A stretch of 64,000 nucleotides of DNA from Streptomyces albidoflavus. GTDB taxonomy: Bacteria; Actinomycetota; Actinomycetes; Streptomycetales; Streptomycetaceae. The translations under genes and the position numbers were made by a program. Under the pieces are notes generated by a model. It made no database searches and had not been told where the DNA came from. It saw nothing but the letters and a program-made list of their open reading frames with translations. Shown here one piece after another: positions 8,573 through 17,920 of the stretch (position 1 is its first letter; every line of letters begins with the position of its first letter). The stretch covers positions 124,001-188,000 of the forward strand of contig NZ_JOII01000001.1 of the NCBI RefSeq assembly GCF_000719955.1, written 5' to 3'.

Positions 8573-9103
8573 TCAGCCCTCGCGGCCGAAGGGGAAGTCG
8601 CGCAGCTTGCGCCAGACGCCGTCCGGGCCCTGCTCGTAGAGGGCGAACCCGGTGCAGGTCCAGCTCGCCTCGAACTCCTTCAGCGCCTCGTACGCCTCGT
8701 CCATCGCCTCCTCGGCGATGCCGTGGGCGATCGTGACGTGCGGGTGGTACGGGAACTGCAGTTCGCGGGCGATGGGGCCCGAGGCGTCCCTGACCTGCTT
8801 CTGGAGCCAGGTGCAGGCGTCCGCGCCGGCGGCGACCCGGACGTAGACCACGGGCGAGAGCGGGCGGAAGGTGCCGGTGCCGCTGAGCCGCATCGGGAAG
8901 GGGCGGCCGGTGGCGGCGACCTCGGCGAGGTGGCGCTCGATGGCGGGCACCGCCTCCGCCGCCACCTCGGTGGGCGGGACCAGCGTGACGTGGGTGGGGA
9001 TGCCGTAGGCCGCGGTGTCGCCGAAGCCGGCACGCCGCTCCTGGAGGAAGCTGCCGTGCGGCTCCGGGACCGCGAGCGAAACGCCGAGCGTTACGGTCCC
9101 CAC
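8573..9103 (-). CDS. 2'-5' RNA ligase / LigT-like phosphoesterase family protein
   Basis: 176 residues, start GTG at 9103. The two HxT motifs that define the 2H phosphoesterase fold are present: His38-Val-Thr40 ('THVTLVPP') and His122-Val-Thr124 ('PHVTIAH'). Length matches the family (about 170-190). Members hydrolyse cyclic or 2'-5' phosphodiester bonds in RNA; the natural substrate in Streptomyces is not known. It lies about 100 nt downstream of trpS on the same strand, which could allow cotranscription. Confidence 0.88.
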   Translation of the reverse strand: MGTVTLGVSLAVPEPHGSFLQERRAGFGDTAAYGIPTHVTLVPPTEVAAEAVPAIERHLAEVAATGRPFPMRLSGTGTFRPLSPVVYVRVAAGADACTWLQKQVRDASGPIARELQFPYHPHVTIAHGIAEEAMDEAYEALKEFEASWTCTGFALYEQGPDGVWRKLRDFPFGREG

Positions 9104-9201
9104 GTCGTACTCCTGTCCTTCGAAGGTGGCGGCGCCGTCCCCTGCCGGACGGCACCGCCTTCAGGTGCGGGCACGGCCGCGCCCGCCGGGTCCGGGACCC
9201 T

Positions 9202-10227
<1,026 letters not shown>

Positions 10228-10332
10228 TCAGGTCCGCGGGTCCCGCCGGAATCGGACCCGTCATACCCCGGGGGGTGCCGGGTGTACGGGGAGCGCACGA
10301 CCCGCGAGCGGGGGCGCGCACCGGACACGGGT

Positions 10333-10365
10333 GAGCCCCGCGCGGCGGGCTGCCGTGCGGGGCTC
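10333..10365 (-). terminator. Hairpin terminator after the small hydrophobic gene
   Basis: 14-bp stem (10333-10346 with 10352-10365), one G-U pair, 5-nt loop. It lies about 70 nt past the stop of the minus-strand gene at 10436 and upstream of trpS. Confidence 0.6.
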
Positions 10366-10435
10366 ATGCCGCCCTGGCGGGCGGGGGTCCCGGTGATCAC
10401 CCCCGGGACGGGGGCGGGGTGATGTCAGGCGCCGG

Positions 10436-10606
10436 TCACCAGCGGTACCAGCGGCCTCGCTTGCCACCGGCACCGGCGGAGCGGAAGACGAAGCCCAGGA
10501 CCCAGACGATGATCACGATCGCCGCGATCCACCACAGGATGTCGAGAGCGAAACCCGCGCCGAAAAGAAGAGCGGCGAGCAGAAGAACAAGAAGAAGGGG
10601 CACCAT
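10436..10606 (-). CDS. Small hydrophobic membrane protein (56 aa)
   Basis: 56 residues: MVPLLLVLLLAALLFGAGFA, then a second helix 'ILWWIAAIVIIVWVLGFVF', then a Gly/Arg tail ending GRWYRW. Two closely spaced membrane segments with a basic cytoplasmic tail. GGAGG lies 9 nt before the ATG at 10606. Similar short hydrophobic proteins are common in Streptomyces and often sit near CsbD-type stress genes, as here (divergent csbD 300 nt away). Function unknown; a stress-related membrane role is inference. Confidence 0.8.
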   Translation of the reverse strand: MVPLLLVLLLAALLFGAGFALDILWWIAAIVIIVWVLGFVFRSAGAGGKRGRWYRW

Positions 10607-10905
10607 TTCGATCAACCTCCGCAGTATCAGTTTCCCTGTCGAGAGCCCATGTGCCCTCGATCACCGAACAGATTCCCGACACGTTCCTCACAGATTGGTA
10701 AAGACGGGAACTCGCAGGTGGGGGCCGCGTGAAGGGCGCGTCCGGCAAATGCCGGGACAGTGAACGCGCGCACGCGAGGAGTCCCCCGGGCGCCACCTCG
10801 CCAGGGTCGGCGGAGGGTCTTTTCCGGTGCGGATGTTTGCCGTCCCGATCGCCGGTCATGCGATTCCTCAGAGTTCACCGCCCTCTCGCTAAGGAGTCGC
10901 AGACC

Positions 10906-11091
10906 ATGAACGAGAAGAGCAGCGCCGACGAGAAGAGCAAGAGCCGCGTCGAGCAGGCCAAGGGCAAGGTCAAGGAGACCGTGGGCCGGGCCGTGGGCAA
11001 CGAGCGGCTGACCGCCGAGGGCCGGGCCGAACAGGCCAAGGGCGACCTGCGGCAGGCGAAGGAGAAGGGCAAGGATGCCTTCCGCCACTGA
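10906..11091 (+). CDS. CsbD family stress-type protein
   Basis: 61 residues, highly charged and rich in Lys, Glu and Ala. It contains the CsbD repeat pattern 'AKGKVKETVGRAVGNERLTAEG' (seen in parts) and 'AEQAKGDLRQAKEK'. AAGGAG is 10 nt before ATG 10906. In B. subtilis CsbD is under general-stress sigma-B control; the molecular function is unknown. The 300-nt spacer to the divergent hydrophobic gene is comparatively AT-rich and presumably holds stress promoters, though I could not fix a -10/-35 pair. Confidence 0.9.
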   Translation: MNEKSSADEKSKSRVEQAKGKVKETVGRAVGNERLTAEGRAEQAKGDLRQAKEKGKDAFRH

Positions 11092-11668
11092 CCGCCGAGG
11101 CCGTGCGGTGCCGCGCCGGGGCGGGCTCGCCGCCCGCCTCCTGCCGGGCCGGCTGCTGGCCGGCCGCACCGGCGCCGCCGCACTCCGGCCCGGCGGCCCG
11201 GCCGCTCCGGCGGCCAGCGACCCCCGGGTGTCCCAGCCCAGACGGCCCCGCCCCGGCGGAGGGCTGAGACGGGCCGCCCGGCGGCTCCTCACCCTCACGA
11301 CCGGGGCTCTCCGGCAGAGCGGCGGCCCCCTCCGCCGCCTCCGGGCCCGACGGCCCGGCTGACCCGAAGACCCGCTCCCCCGCCCAGGACCGGCGCGTGG
11401 GCCCCGCCCCCTACTCCCCCTCCCGGCGGGGCCCACCGCGCCTCCCCCTCCTTTCCCTTTCGCGGCGGGCGAGCGGGACCGGGCACCAGCGGGGTGACAG
11501 GATTTTCCGATCCTGTCACCCCGCTTTGTGCTGCGCGGAGGAGAATATCCGGAGCAGCGGCCCCCTCGTCCGGGAATTCACGGACATTCCCCCACCACTT
11601 CTCGCCACACCCCGCCCCCTCCCCTCCTTTTCCGTTTCTTCACGTCTTCCGGGGGCATCCGGAGTGCC
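11092..11668. other. Intergenic stretch after csbD, doubtful small ORF
   Basis: 577 nt without a confident gene. A frame starting at ATG 11075 inside csbD runs to 11362 and encodes an Arg/Pro/Gly-rich 95-residue peptide with high GC3; it has no ribosome-binding site and low-complexity composition, so it may be chance. A hairpin follows at 11488-11525. From about 11570 to 11660 the plus strand is strikingly C/T-rich, ahead of the DUF1206 gene. Confidence 0.5.
11488..11525. terminator. Hairpin terminator
   Basis: Perfect 16-bp stem (11488-11503 with 11510-11525) around a 6-nt loop, followed by TTGTGC. It would end transcription from csbD before the DUF1206 gene. Confidence 0.75.
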
Positions 11669-12505
11669 ATGAATTCCTCATCGATGGCACGCGAGGGCCA
11701 CCGCCAGGCGCGGCGGGCGGCCGACAGCAAAGTGGTCTCCGCCGGGGCGCGCGCCGGCTTCGCCGCCCGCGGGGTGATCTACCTGCTGGTCGGGCTCCTC
11801 GCGGGCCAGATCGCCTTCCAGGGCGACGGGAAGCAGGCCGACCGGGGCGGCGCGCTCCAGGAGATATCCGGGCAGCCCTTCGGCGGGATACTCCTGTGGG
11901 TCATCGGCATCGCCCTGGTGGGCATGGCGCTGTGGCGGCTCTCCGAGGCGGCCTTCGGTGCGGCGGGCCCGGACGGCGACAAGGCGATGAAGCGGGTGGT
12001 CTCCGGGGCGCGGGCGGTCTTCTACGCCTTCGTCGCGTACTCGGTGCTGTCGTTCGCCGCCGGGGAGAAGAGCGGCGGCGGCTCCAGCGACAAGCAGTCG
12101 CAGGACATCACCGCGCAGGCGCTCGGGCTGCCCGGCGGGCAGTGGATCGTCGGCGTGGCGGCGCTGGGCGTGGCCGTCGCCGGTGTGGTGGTCGGCGCCC
12201 GGGCGGTGATGCGGAAGTACCACAAGCACCTGCGGATGGGCGCGATGTCCCGCCGCGCCCGCCAGTTCGTGGACGTGACCGGCGTCTTCGGCGGCGCCGC
12301 ACGCGGCCTGGTCTTCGCGGCCGCCGGGGTCTTCGCCGTGGTGGCGGCCGTCGACTACGACCCCGACGAGGCCAAGGGCATGGACGACACGCTGCGCTCC
12401 TTCGCGGACACCCCGGCGGGCCCGTGGCTGCTGGTCCTGGTCGCGGTGGGCCTCGCCGCCTTCGGCCTGTTCTCCTTCGCCAACGCCAAGTGGCGCAAGG
12501 TCTGA
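11669..12505 (+). CDS. DUF1206 domain membrane protein
   Basis: 278 residues built from three similar units of two membrane helices each. Each unit opens with a 'ARAGFAARGVIYLLVG'-like sequence: residues about 30-45, then 'GARAVFYAFVAYSVL' and 'GGAARGLVFAAAGVFAVVAA'. This triplication is the hallmark of DUF1206. Function unknown. ATG 11669 has GGAG 4 nt away, slightly close; the Met at MAREGH five residues later is an alternative. It ends at a strong palindromic terminator shared with the convergent protease gene. Confidence 0.9.
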   Translation: MNSSSMAREGHRQARRAADSKVVSAGARAGFAARGVIYLLVGLLAGQIAFQGDGKQADRGGALQEISGQPFGGILLWVIGIALVGMALWRLSEAAFGAAGPDGDKAMKRVVSGARAVFYAFVAYSVLSFAAGEKSGGGSSDKQSQDITAQALGLPGGQWIVGVAALGVAVAGVVVGARAVMRKYHKHLRMGAMSRRARQFVDVTGVFGGAARGLVFAAAGVFAVVAAVDYDPDEAKGMDDTLRSFADTPAGPWLLVLVAVGLAAFGLFSFANAKWRKV

Positions 12506-12530
12506 GGACGGCGCCGGGTGCCTGACCCGG

Positions 12531-12582
12531 CGTACGAAGGGGCGCCCCCGGACCAGCTGGTCCGGGGGCGCCCCTTCGTACG
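12531..12582. terminator. 52-nt perfect palindrome, bidirectional terminator
   Basis: 24-bp arms (12531-12554 and 12559-12582) around AGCT, which is itself palindromic, so the whole 52 nt is perfectly symmetric. It lies between the convergent DUF1206 and protease genes. No U-tract. Confidence 0.85.
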
Positions 12583-12595
12583 GGAGGGTGGCGTG

Positions 12596-13423
12596 TCAGG
12601 GCTTCGGTACGGCGCAGCCCTCGCGGCCGAGGTCGATCTCGCTGCCGGGGCCTATGCAGGGGACGAGGGTGTAGGTCTGCTGGCCGTAGTTGATGCCCTC
12701 GCGGACGGTGACCTCACCGTTCTCGTCGACCTCGCACGGGTTGTTGTCGGTGCAGCGGCCGCCGCTCTCGTTGCCCGTGTTGTTGACGGCGACGACCTTG
12801 CCGGTGGCGTCGTCGATCACCGGGGAGCCGGAGGTGCCGCCGATGGTGTCGCAGGCGTCGGTGTAGCGGACCGAGTCCTTCCAGGTCCAGCTGCCCTCCT
12901 TGAGCTGGTGGGCGAAGCCGTCGACGGAGCAGTTGTACGTCCGCTTCCAGTACCCGGAGGCGACGGTGATCGCGGCGCCCTCGGACGGGCGGGCGGCGTC
13001 GAGTTCCAGGGCCTCGATGCCGTAGGCGCTCTCGATCTCGGCGTAGCTCTCGCCGAGCTGGTAGAGGGAGACGTCGGTGTCGGTCATGGTGCCGTACGCC
13101 AGCTTGGCGGCGCGCAGCGTGCCGACGCCGTTGCCCGCGCCGTCGAGCAGGGTGAAGGAGCGCGAGGAGGGCTGGTCGACCAGGACCTCGCCGGGCGCGG
13201 GGAACCCGGTCTCCAGGCAGTGCCCGTTGGAGAGGACCAGCGCGGGGTCGTCGGCCGAGGCGGACGGGGCGCGCACGACGGAGCCGGAACAGTTGGAGAG
13301 CGCGACGGTGCCGGCCAGGTCTACGGCGGCGGGGGCGGCCGGGCCGGGAGCGGCGACGGCGGGAGCGGCGGAGGCGCCGAGCAGGGCGGCGGCGAGCAAG
13401 GCTCCGGCCAGGGGCTTCTTCAT
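12596..13423 (-). CDS. Secreted trypsin-like serine protease (S1 family)
   Basis: 275 residues. Signal peptide MKKPLAGALLAAALLGASAA with Ala-x-Ala near 23-25. The catalytic triad can be traced: His68 in 'SNGHCL', Asp117 in 'TDTDVSLYQL' and Ser198 in 'GGTSGSP' (T-S-G-S instead of the usual D-S-G-G). Cysteines at 45, 69, 165 and 191 could pair. The GTSGSP form is common in divergent bacterial trypsin-like proteins of Actinobacteria. Start at 13423 fits the signal peptide. Substrate unknown; extracellular. A TTGACA (13490-13495) with an overlapping TGCGC/GCGCA dyad lies in the upstream spacer. Confidence 0.88.
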   Translation of the reverse strand: MKKPLAGALLAAALLGASAAPAVAAPGPAAPAAVDLAGTVALSNCSGSVVRAPSASADDPALVLSNGHCLETGFPAPGEVLVDQPSSRSFTLLDGAGNGVGTLRAAKLAYGTMTDTDVSLYQLGESYAEIESAYGIEALELDAARPSEGAAITVASGYWKRTYNCSVDGFAHQLKEGSWTWKDSVRYTDACDTIGGTSGSPVIDDATGKVVAVNNTGNESGGRCTDNNPCEVDENGEVTVREGINYGQQTYTLVPCIGPGSEIDLGREGCAVPKP

Positions 13424-13579
13424 GTGGGGGGCCTCTCTGCGGCCCGTGCCGGACAGGTGGGGGGCGCGACACGGGCGTGCGTGGACGAGTTGACATGCGC
13501 ATTGTTGGCGCACATCTTCGGCCGGACAAGGGACCAATTTCAGCCACCGCCCTCGCCAACTCCCCTAAGCTGGCCGTTC

Positions 13580-13750
13580 ATGAGCGCCAGCGAGATCACC
13601 CGGACCGAGTGCCGGCAGTGCGGCACCGAGATCTACGGCGTGAACGGCCGCTACTCCTGCGCGGTCTGCGGCTGGGTCAACCCCTGGTACGAGGGCCACG
13701 GCGAGCTGCCCACGGCCGAGGACGACCCGGACCGGAAGGGCGGACGCTGA
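13580..13750 (+). CDS. Small zinc-ribbon-like protein (56 aa)
   Basis: 56 residues with two CxxC pairs: 'ECRQCGTEI' and 'SCAVCGWVNPW', spaced as in a rubredoxin-like zinc ribbon, followed by an acidic tail. High GC3 throughout. Divergent from the trypsin-like gene, whose 156-nt spacer is relatively AT-rich. Metal binding is inferred from the cysteines; function unknown. Confidence 0.75.
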   Translation: MSASEITRTECRQCGTEIYGVNGRYSCAVCGWVNPWYEGHGELPTAEDDPDRKGGR

Positions 13751-13773
13751 CGCCCGCGGAGGCCGCCGGTACG

Positions 13774-13839
13774 ACGGACGCCGGCGCCGCGGCGGACGAG
13801 GGGAATCGTTCCCTCATCCTCTGCGGCACCGGCGTCCGT
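13774..13839. terminator. Long imperfect hairpin between convergent genes
   Basis: Outer arms 13774-13788 and 13825-13839 pair 14 of 15 (C-A on the plus transcript, G-U on the minus transcript), with a further inner GAGGGGAA/TTCCCTC pairing. Lies between the zinc-ribbon gene and the convergent unknown gene. Confidence 0.7.
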
Positions 13840-13858
13840 ACAACCGGGCCCCGGGGGC

Positions 13859-14356
13859 TCACTCCTCGTCGGGCAGCTCCAGCACCACCGTCCACACGTC
13901 GCCCACCGACGGCACCTTCATGCTGCGCGTCTCCGCCATCAGGACGTAGACCACACCGCCGCTGCTGTCGACGCGGTACGCGTGGGTGCGGGCGCCCTCC
14001 TCGTGGACGGCCTCGATGCCGAACCCCTTGGCCGCCACCGTCTCCAGCAGCTCCTTGGCGTTGACCCGGCTCTCCACGGCGCCGAAGTACGGCGCGAGCA
14101 CCTGCGGCACGATCCCGACGCCGAACCGGCCGAGGCGGTACGCCTGGATCTCGATGCCCGTGGCGTGCCAGCCGGTGTCGTACTGCTCGAAGATGATCTC
14201 GACCAGGCCGTAGTCACGGCGCAGCCGCCCCCGGCTGAGGCCGTCGGTGTACTCGTAGCCCATGCACCGGTCCCAGACCGCCATGGAGTCGCCGAGACCG
14301 GCGCCCCTGATCCGGCCCTCGATCAGTACCTCGGCACAGAAATCCAGCGCGCTCAT
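13859..14356 (-). CDS. Hypothetical protein (165 aa)
   Basis: 165-residue soluble protein, mixed alpha/beta by appearance, no membrane segment or signal. Notable stretches are 'MGYEYTDGLSRGRLRRDYGL', 'FEQYDTGWHATGIEIQAYRL' and an acidic end LELPDEE. Good AGGAGA site 5 nt before ATG 14356. The size and aromatic-rich strands recall immunity-type proteins of polymorphic toxin systems, but no toxin is nearby and I do not recognise the family. Only hypothetical can be supported. Confidence 0.7.
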   Translation of the reverse strand: MSALDFCAEVLIEGRIRGAGLGDSMAVWDRCMGYEYTDGLSRGRLRRDYGLVEIIFEQYDTGWHATGIEIQAYRLGRFGVGIVPQVLAPYFGAVESRVNAKELLETVAAKGFGIEAVHEEGARTHAYRVDSSGGVVYVLMAETRSMKVPSVGDVWTVVLELPDEE

Positions 14357-14713
14357 ATCTCTCCTGCCGCTCCTCGCCGTTCACCGGCCCTGTCGACTTC
14401 CCTCTTCGCGCCGTCCTGGTGACCGTGCGCCCGGAGTGAGCACAGCAACCACCGCACAACCTCTCCAACGCCCCGGGTACGCGGCGGCAACGGGTCGCCG
14501 CACTGCGGAATATCGCCGGATAACCGGTCAGGGGCGGACGAGTCGGGACGCCGGAAAGATCACGGTTGGATAACGCCCCCTGCGCGCCGACTGGCGGCGG
14601 CCGCCCCCGACCGCCTCGCCGGGCACGGCCGGGTTTCCGGACGGGGACGGCGAGCGACGATAGAAAGAGGGCCACACCCCGGCCTCACCCGCAGCAGGAC
14701 GAACGGAGATCCC
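14357..14713. other. Divergent promoter region, unknown gene / rocD
   Basis: 357 nt without a gene between two divergent genes. It has short AT-richer patches around 14505-14525 (GGAATATCGCCGGATAACC) and 14570-14576, and 14656-14668 just upstream of rocD, likely promoter material. No convincing hairpin or operator found. Confidence 0.5.
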
Positions 14714-15967
14714 GTGTCTGGTACGCCTTCTGGTACGCACTCCTCCCCCGCTCCCGGTTCCGCGACCGCCGAGGCCATCGACGCCGCCGAGGCGCACAGC
14801 GCGCACAACTACCATCCGCTGCCCGTGGTGGTGGCGAGCGCCGAGGGCGCCTGGATGACCGACGTCGACGGCAAGCGGTACCTGGACCTGCTCGCCGGGT
14901 ACTCCGCGCTCAACTTCGGCCACGCCAACCCCCGCCTGATCGCCGCAGCCAAGGCCCAGCTGGACCGGGTGACGCTCACCTCGCGGGCCTTCTTCCACGA
15001 CCGGTTCGCCGCCTTCTGCGAGGAGCTGGCCGCCCTCTGCGGCAAGGACATGGTGCTGCCGATGAACACCGGCGCCGAGGCGGTCGAGACGGCGGTGAAG
15101 ACCGCCCGCAAGTGGGGGTACCGGGTCAAGGGCGTCCCGGACGGCGCCGCCCGCATCGTCGTCGCCTCCGGCAACTTCCACGGCCGCACGACCACCATCG
15201 TCAGCTTCTCCACCGACGAGGAGGCCCGCGCCGACTACGGCCCGTACACCCCGGGCTTCGACGTGGTCCCCTACGGCGACGCCGACGCGCTGGAGGCCGC
15301 CCTCACCGACGACACGGTGGCCGTGCTGCTGGAGCCGATCCAGGGCGAGGCCGGGGTCCTGGTGCCGCCCGCCGGCTACCTGCGCCGGGTCCGCGAACTG
15401 ACCGCCGAGCGGAACGTCCTCTTCATCGCCGACGAGATCCAGTCCGGCCTCGGCCGCACCGGCAGGACCTTCGCCTGCGAGCACGAGGGCGTCGTCCCCG
15501 ACCTCTACCTGCTGGGCAAGGCCCTCGGCGGCGGCGTCGTCCCCGTCTCGGCGGTGGTCGGCGACAGCGACGTCCTCGGCGTCTTCCGCCCCGGCGAGCA
15601 CGGCTCCACCTTCGGCGGCAACCCCCTGGCCTGCGCCGTCGCCCTGGAGGTCATCGCGATGCTGCGCACCGGCGAGTACCAGGCCCGCGCCACCGAACTC
15701 GGCACCCGCCTCCACAACGCCCTCGCCGACCTCGTCAAGGCCGACGGCCCGGTCCGCGCCGTCCGCGGCCGCGGCCTCTGGGCCGGCGTCGACCTCGACC
15801 CCGCCGTCGGCACCGGCCGCGAGATCTCCGAACGCCTCATGTCCCGAGGCGTCCTCGTCAAGGACACCCACGGCTCCACCATCCGCATCGCCCCGCCCCT
15901 GGTCATCTCGGCGGAGGACCTGGACTGGGGCCTCGGGGAGCTGCGGGGGGTGCTGGGGATGGCGTAG
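14714..15967 (+). CDS. rocD: Ornithine--oxo-acid aminotransferase
   Basis: 417 residues, class III PLP aminotransferase. PLP-binding Lys269 lies in 'LYLLGKALGGG', the cofactor-ring Asp240 in 'FIADEIQSG', and the ornithine-specific block 'MNTGAEAVETAVKTARKWGY' at 117-136. It converts ornithine and 2-oxoglutarate to glutamate-5-semialdehyde and glutamate in arginine breakdown. Start is GTG at 14714, with GGAG 5 nt upstream. Usual partners in Streptomyces (dimethylarginine hydrolase, Lrp/AsnC regulator) are not adjacent here. Convergent with the GNAT gene, only 12 nt apart. Confidence 0.95.
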   Translation: MSGTPSGTHSSPAPGSATAEAIDAAEAHSAHNYHPLPVVVASAEGAWMTDVDGKRYLDLLAGYSALNFGHANPRLIAAAKAQLDRVTLTSRAFFHDRFAAFCEELAALCGKDMVLPMNTGAEAVETAVKTARKWGYRVKGVPDGAARIVVASGNFHGRTTTIVSFSTDEEARADYGPYTPGFDVVPYGDADALEAALTDDTVAVLLEPIQGEAGVLVPPAGYLRRVRELTAERNVLFIADEIQSGLGRTGRTFACEHEGVVPDLYLLGKALGGGVVPVSAVVGDSDVLGVFRPGEHGSTFGGNPLACAVALEVIAMLRTGEYQARATELGTRLHNALADLVKADGPVRAVRGRGLWAGVDLDPAVGTGREISERLMSRGVLVKDTHGSTIRIAPPLVISAEDLDWGLGELRGVLGMA

Positions 15968-15979
15968 GGCCCCGGCCCC

Positions 15980-16513
15980 TCAGAGCCCGGCCGCCCCGAT
16001 CGCCCCGGCCGCCCCTTCCTCCGGTCCCGCCAGTTCCTTCACGTACCTCCGCCCCGCCGTCCCGTTCCGCAGCACCGTCTGCTCCGTCGCCGTGAAGCCG
16101 GTGCGGGTCAGCACGGTGTGGGAGGCGAGGTTGTCCAGGTTTGCCTGGGCGCGGAGGGAGGTGAGGGCGTAGGCGGTGGCGGCCAGGTGGCAGACGGTCC
16201 GGGCGGCCTCGGTGGCGAGGCCGCGGCCGGTGGCCGACTCGGCCATGCGGAAGCCGAGTTCGGCCTGGCCGTCGCTGATGTCCATCAGGTTGAAGCGGCC
16301 CAGGATCGTGGTGGCGTCGTCGGCGACCAGGACGTGGAAGTGGTCGGTGCCCTCGTCCTGGTAGGTGAGGAGGGCGCGGTGGCGGGCGGGGAAGTCGGCG
16401 AAGTAGGCGTCGCCCCGGTCGCTGATGGTGCGGGCGAACCAGGCGCGGTTCTCGCGTTCGAAGGCGAGGAGGGCGGGGGCGTGGTCGGCGCGCAGGCGCT
16501 GGAGTTCGGGCAC
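15980..16513 (-). CDS. GNAT-family N-acetyltransferase (RimJ-like)
   Basis: 177 residues. GNAT features: 'ILGRFNLMDISDGQAELGFRMAESATGRGLATEA' region (in pieces) gives the beta4 strand and the acetyl-CoA loop 'SATGRGLATEA' (Q/RxxGxG/A type), then 'ASHTVLTRTGF' typical of RimJ/RimL proteins. GTG start at 16513, 43 nt behind the GspS-like gene, so probably the third gene of that operon. Substrate unknown: protein N-termini, small molecules or polyamines are possible, the last suggested only by its neighbour. Confidence 0.85.
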   Translation of the reverse strand: MPELQRLRADHAPALLAFERENRAWFARTISDRGDAYFADFPARHRALLTYQDEGTDHFHVLVADDATTILGRFNLMDISDGQAELGFRMAESATGRGLATEAARTVCHLAATAYALTSLRAQANLDNLASHTVLTRTGFTATEQTVLRNGTAGRRYVKELAGPEEGAAGAIGAAGL

Positions 16514-16556
16514 CGGGTCAGGTCTCTCTCGGGGTGGGGCGGGGAGCGGGGGCGGG

Positions 16557-17777
16557 TCAGAGGATGACGTGCGGGAGGAAGCGGGCGTAGCCGTCGGTGA
16601 CGGGGCCGGCCGATTCGCGGATGCCGAGCCCGGCGGCCTCGTCGGCGACGACCCAGGCGCCGAGGACGACGTGGTTGGTGGGGCTGTGGGCGCCGGGAGC
16701 GGGGGTCGACAGGTCGGGCAGGAGGGCGAGTTGCTGGTAGCAGCTCGGGCCGGTGGCGGGCGCGGGGGTCTGTGTCCCGCCGGGCTGGTGGAGGGTGACG
16801 CCGGCGCCTTCGCGGCCGAGCAGGGGCTTGGTGACGTACCCGGTGGTGGTGGCGAGTTCGCGCGGGCCGTCGAGGTAGGAGGCGAGGAGGTTGGGGTGGC
16901 CGGGGTAGAGCTCCCAGAGGATGGCGAGGAGGGCCTTGTTGGAGAGGAGCATCTTCCAGGCGGGCTCGATCCAGAGGGTGGAGCCGGTGCCGCCGCCGTT
17001 GTCGAGGGTGTCCAGGACGTGCGGGCCGAAGTCGTCGGTGGCCAGCCACTCCCACGGGTACAGCTTGAAGCAGCTGCGGATGAAGCGGAGCCGCTGGTCG
17101 ACGAAGCGGTGCGAGAGGCTGTCCCAGCCGATGTCCTCGACGGCTATCGCCTCGGTCTCCAGCCCTGCCTGGGCGGCGGTCTCGCGCAGGTAGGCGACGG
17201 TCATCAGGTCCTCGCCGCACTCGTCGTCGATGGTGTGCGCGAAGTGCACGGGGCTGCCCGGCGGCAGCAGCGCGGCCTGCGCGCGCCAGGCGTCGACGAG
17301 CCGTTCGTGCAGGGAGTTCCACTGGTCGGCGCCGGGGAACCGTTCCTCCATCCAGAACCACTGGGCGCTGGCCGCCTCCACCAGCGAGGTGGGGGTGTCG
17401 GCGTTGTACTCCAGCATCTTGGCGGGCGCCCCCGAACCGTCGTACCAGAGGTCGAACCGGCCGTAGAGCGAGGGCAGTTCGGCCTTGCGGTGCCAGGCCT
17501 CGGTGACGAGGGAGGCGAGGCGCGGGTCGGTGATGCCGAGTTCGGCGAAGCGGTCCTTCTCCACGATGTGCGCGGCGGCGGCCAGGCACATGGCGTGCAG
17601 TTCCTCGACGACCTCCTCCAGCGCCTCGACCTCGGCCAGGCTGAAGGAGTAGTAGGCGCTCTCGTCCCAGTACGGGCGGAGCGAGTCGTCGGGGTGGCGG
17701 GTCAGCGGGTAGATGACGCCCTGGGCCTCGACGGTCTCCTGCCAGCCGGGGCGCGGCTCGATGGTGTGGCGCTGCAT
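16557..17777 (-). CDS. Glutathionylspermidine synthase-like ATP-grasp protein (YgiC/YjfC type)
   Basis: 406 residues. The family blocks are clear: 'YPLTRHPDDSLRPYWDESAYYSF' region near 22-45, 'YGRFDLWYDGSG', 'MLEYNADTPTSLVEAA', 'LFSNKA'-like 'MLLSNKALLAILWELYPGHP' and 'TTGYVTKPLLGREGAGV'. This is the GspS C-terminal synthetase fold without the N-terminal amidase, as in E. coli YgiC and YjfC. The real substrates are unknown; Streptomyces does not use glutathione, so an amide or peptide ligase on another amine is likely. Start at 17777. It follows a DUF1190-like lipoprotein gene, mirroring the E. coli ygiB-ygiC order. Confidence 0.9.
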   Translation of the reverse strand: MQRHTIEPRPGWQETVEAQGVIYPLTRHPDDSLRPYWDESAYYSFSLAEVEALEEVVEELHAMCLAAAAHIVEKDRFAELGITDPRLASLVTEAWHRKAELPSLYGRFDLWYDGSGAPAKMLEYNADTPTSLVEAASAQWFWMEERFPGADQWNSLHERLVDAWRAQAALLPPGSPVHFAHTIDDECGEDLMTVAYLRETAAQAGLETEAIAVEDIGWDSLSHRFVDQRLRFIRSCFKLYPWEWLATDDFGPHVLDTLDNGGGTGSTLWIEPAWKMLLSNKALLAILWELYPGHPNLLASYLDGPRELATTTGYVTKPLLGREGAGVTLHQPGGTQTPAPATGPSCYQQLALLPDLSTPAPGAHSPTNHVVLGAWVVADEAAGLGIRESAGPVTDGYARFLPHVIL

Positions 17778-17920
17778 GGTGGTGGTCCGTCCTGTACGCG
17801 GCGGGCGCGGGCCGCGCGGCCCGCACGGGCGGAAGGGGCAGGGGTACGGGCCCGGGGGCGCGGCCTGACCGGCGCGCGCCCCGGGCGTGTGCGCTGCTGC
17901 GAGCGGAGCGGTGCGGCCGG

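Noticed and set aside
10238..10260. CGGGTCC/GGACCCG hairpin upstream of trpS as a tryptophan attenuator or T-box
   Set aside because: Only a 7-bp stem, no Trp-codon leader peptide, no T-box core; kept only as a remark.
11075..11362. 95-codon Arg/Pro-rich frame overlapping the end of csbD
   Set aside because: High GC3 but no ribosome-binding site, low-complexity product and overlap with csbD; recorded as doubtful in the intergenic note.
13490..13512. TTGACA with TGCGC/GCGCA dyad as a firm promoter for the zinc-ribbon or protease gene
   Set aside because: No good -10 at 16-18 nt on the plus strand; position suggestive but not enough for a feature.
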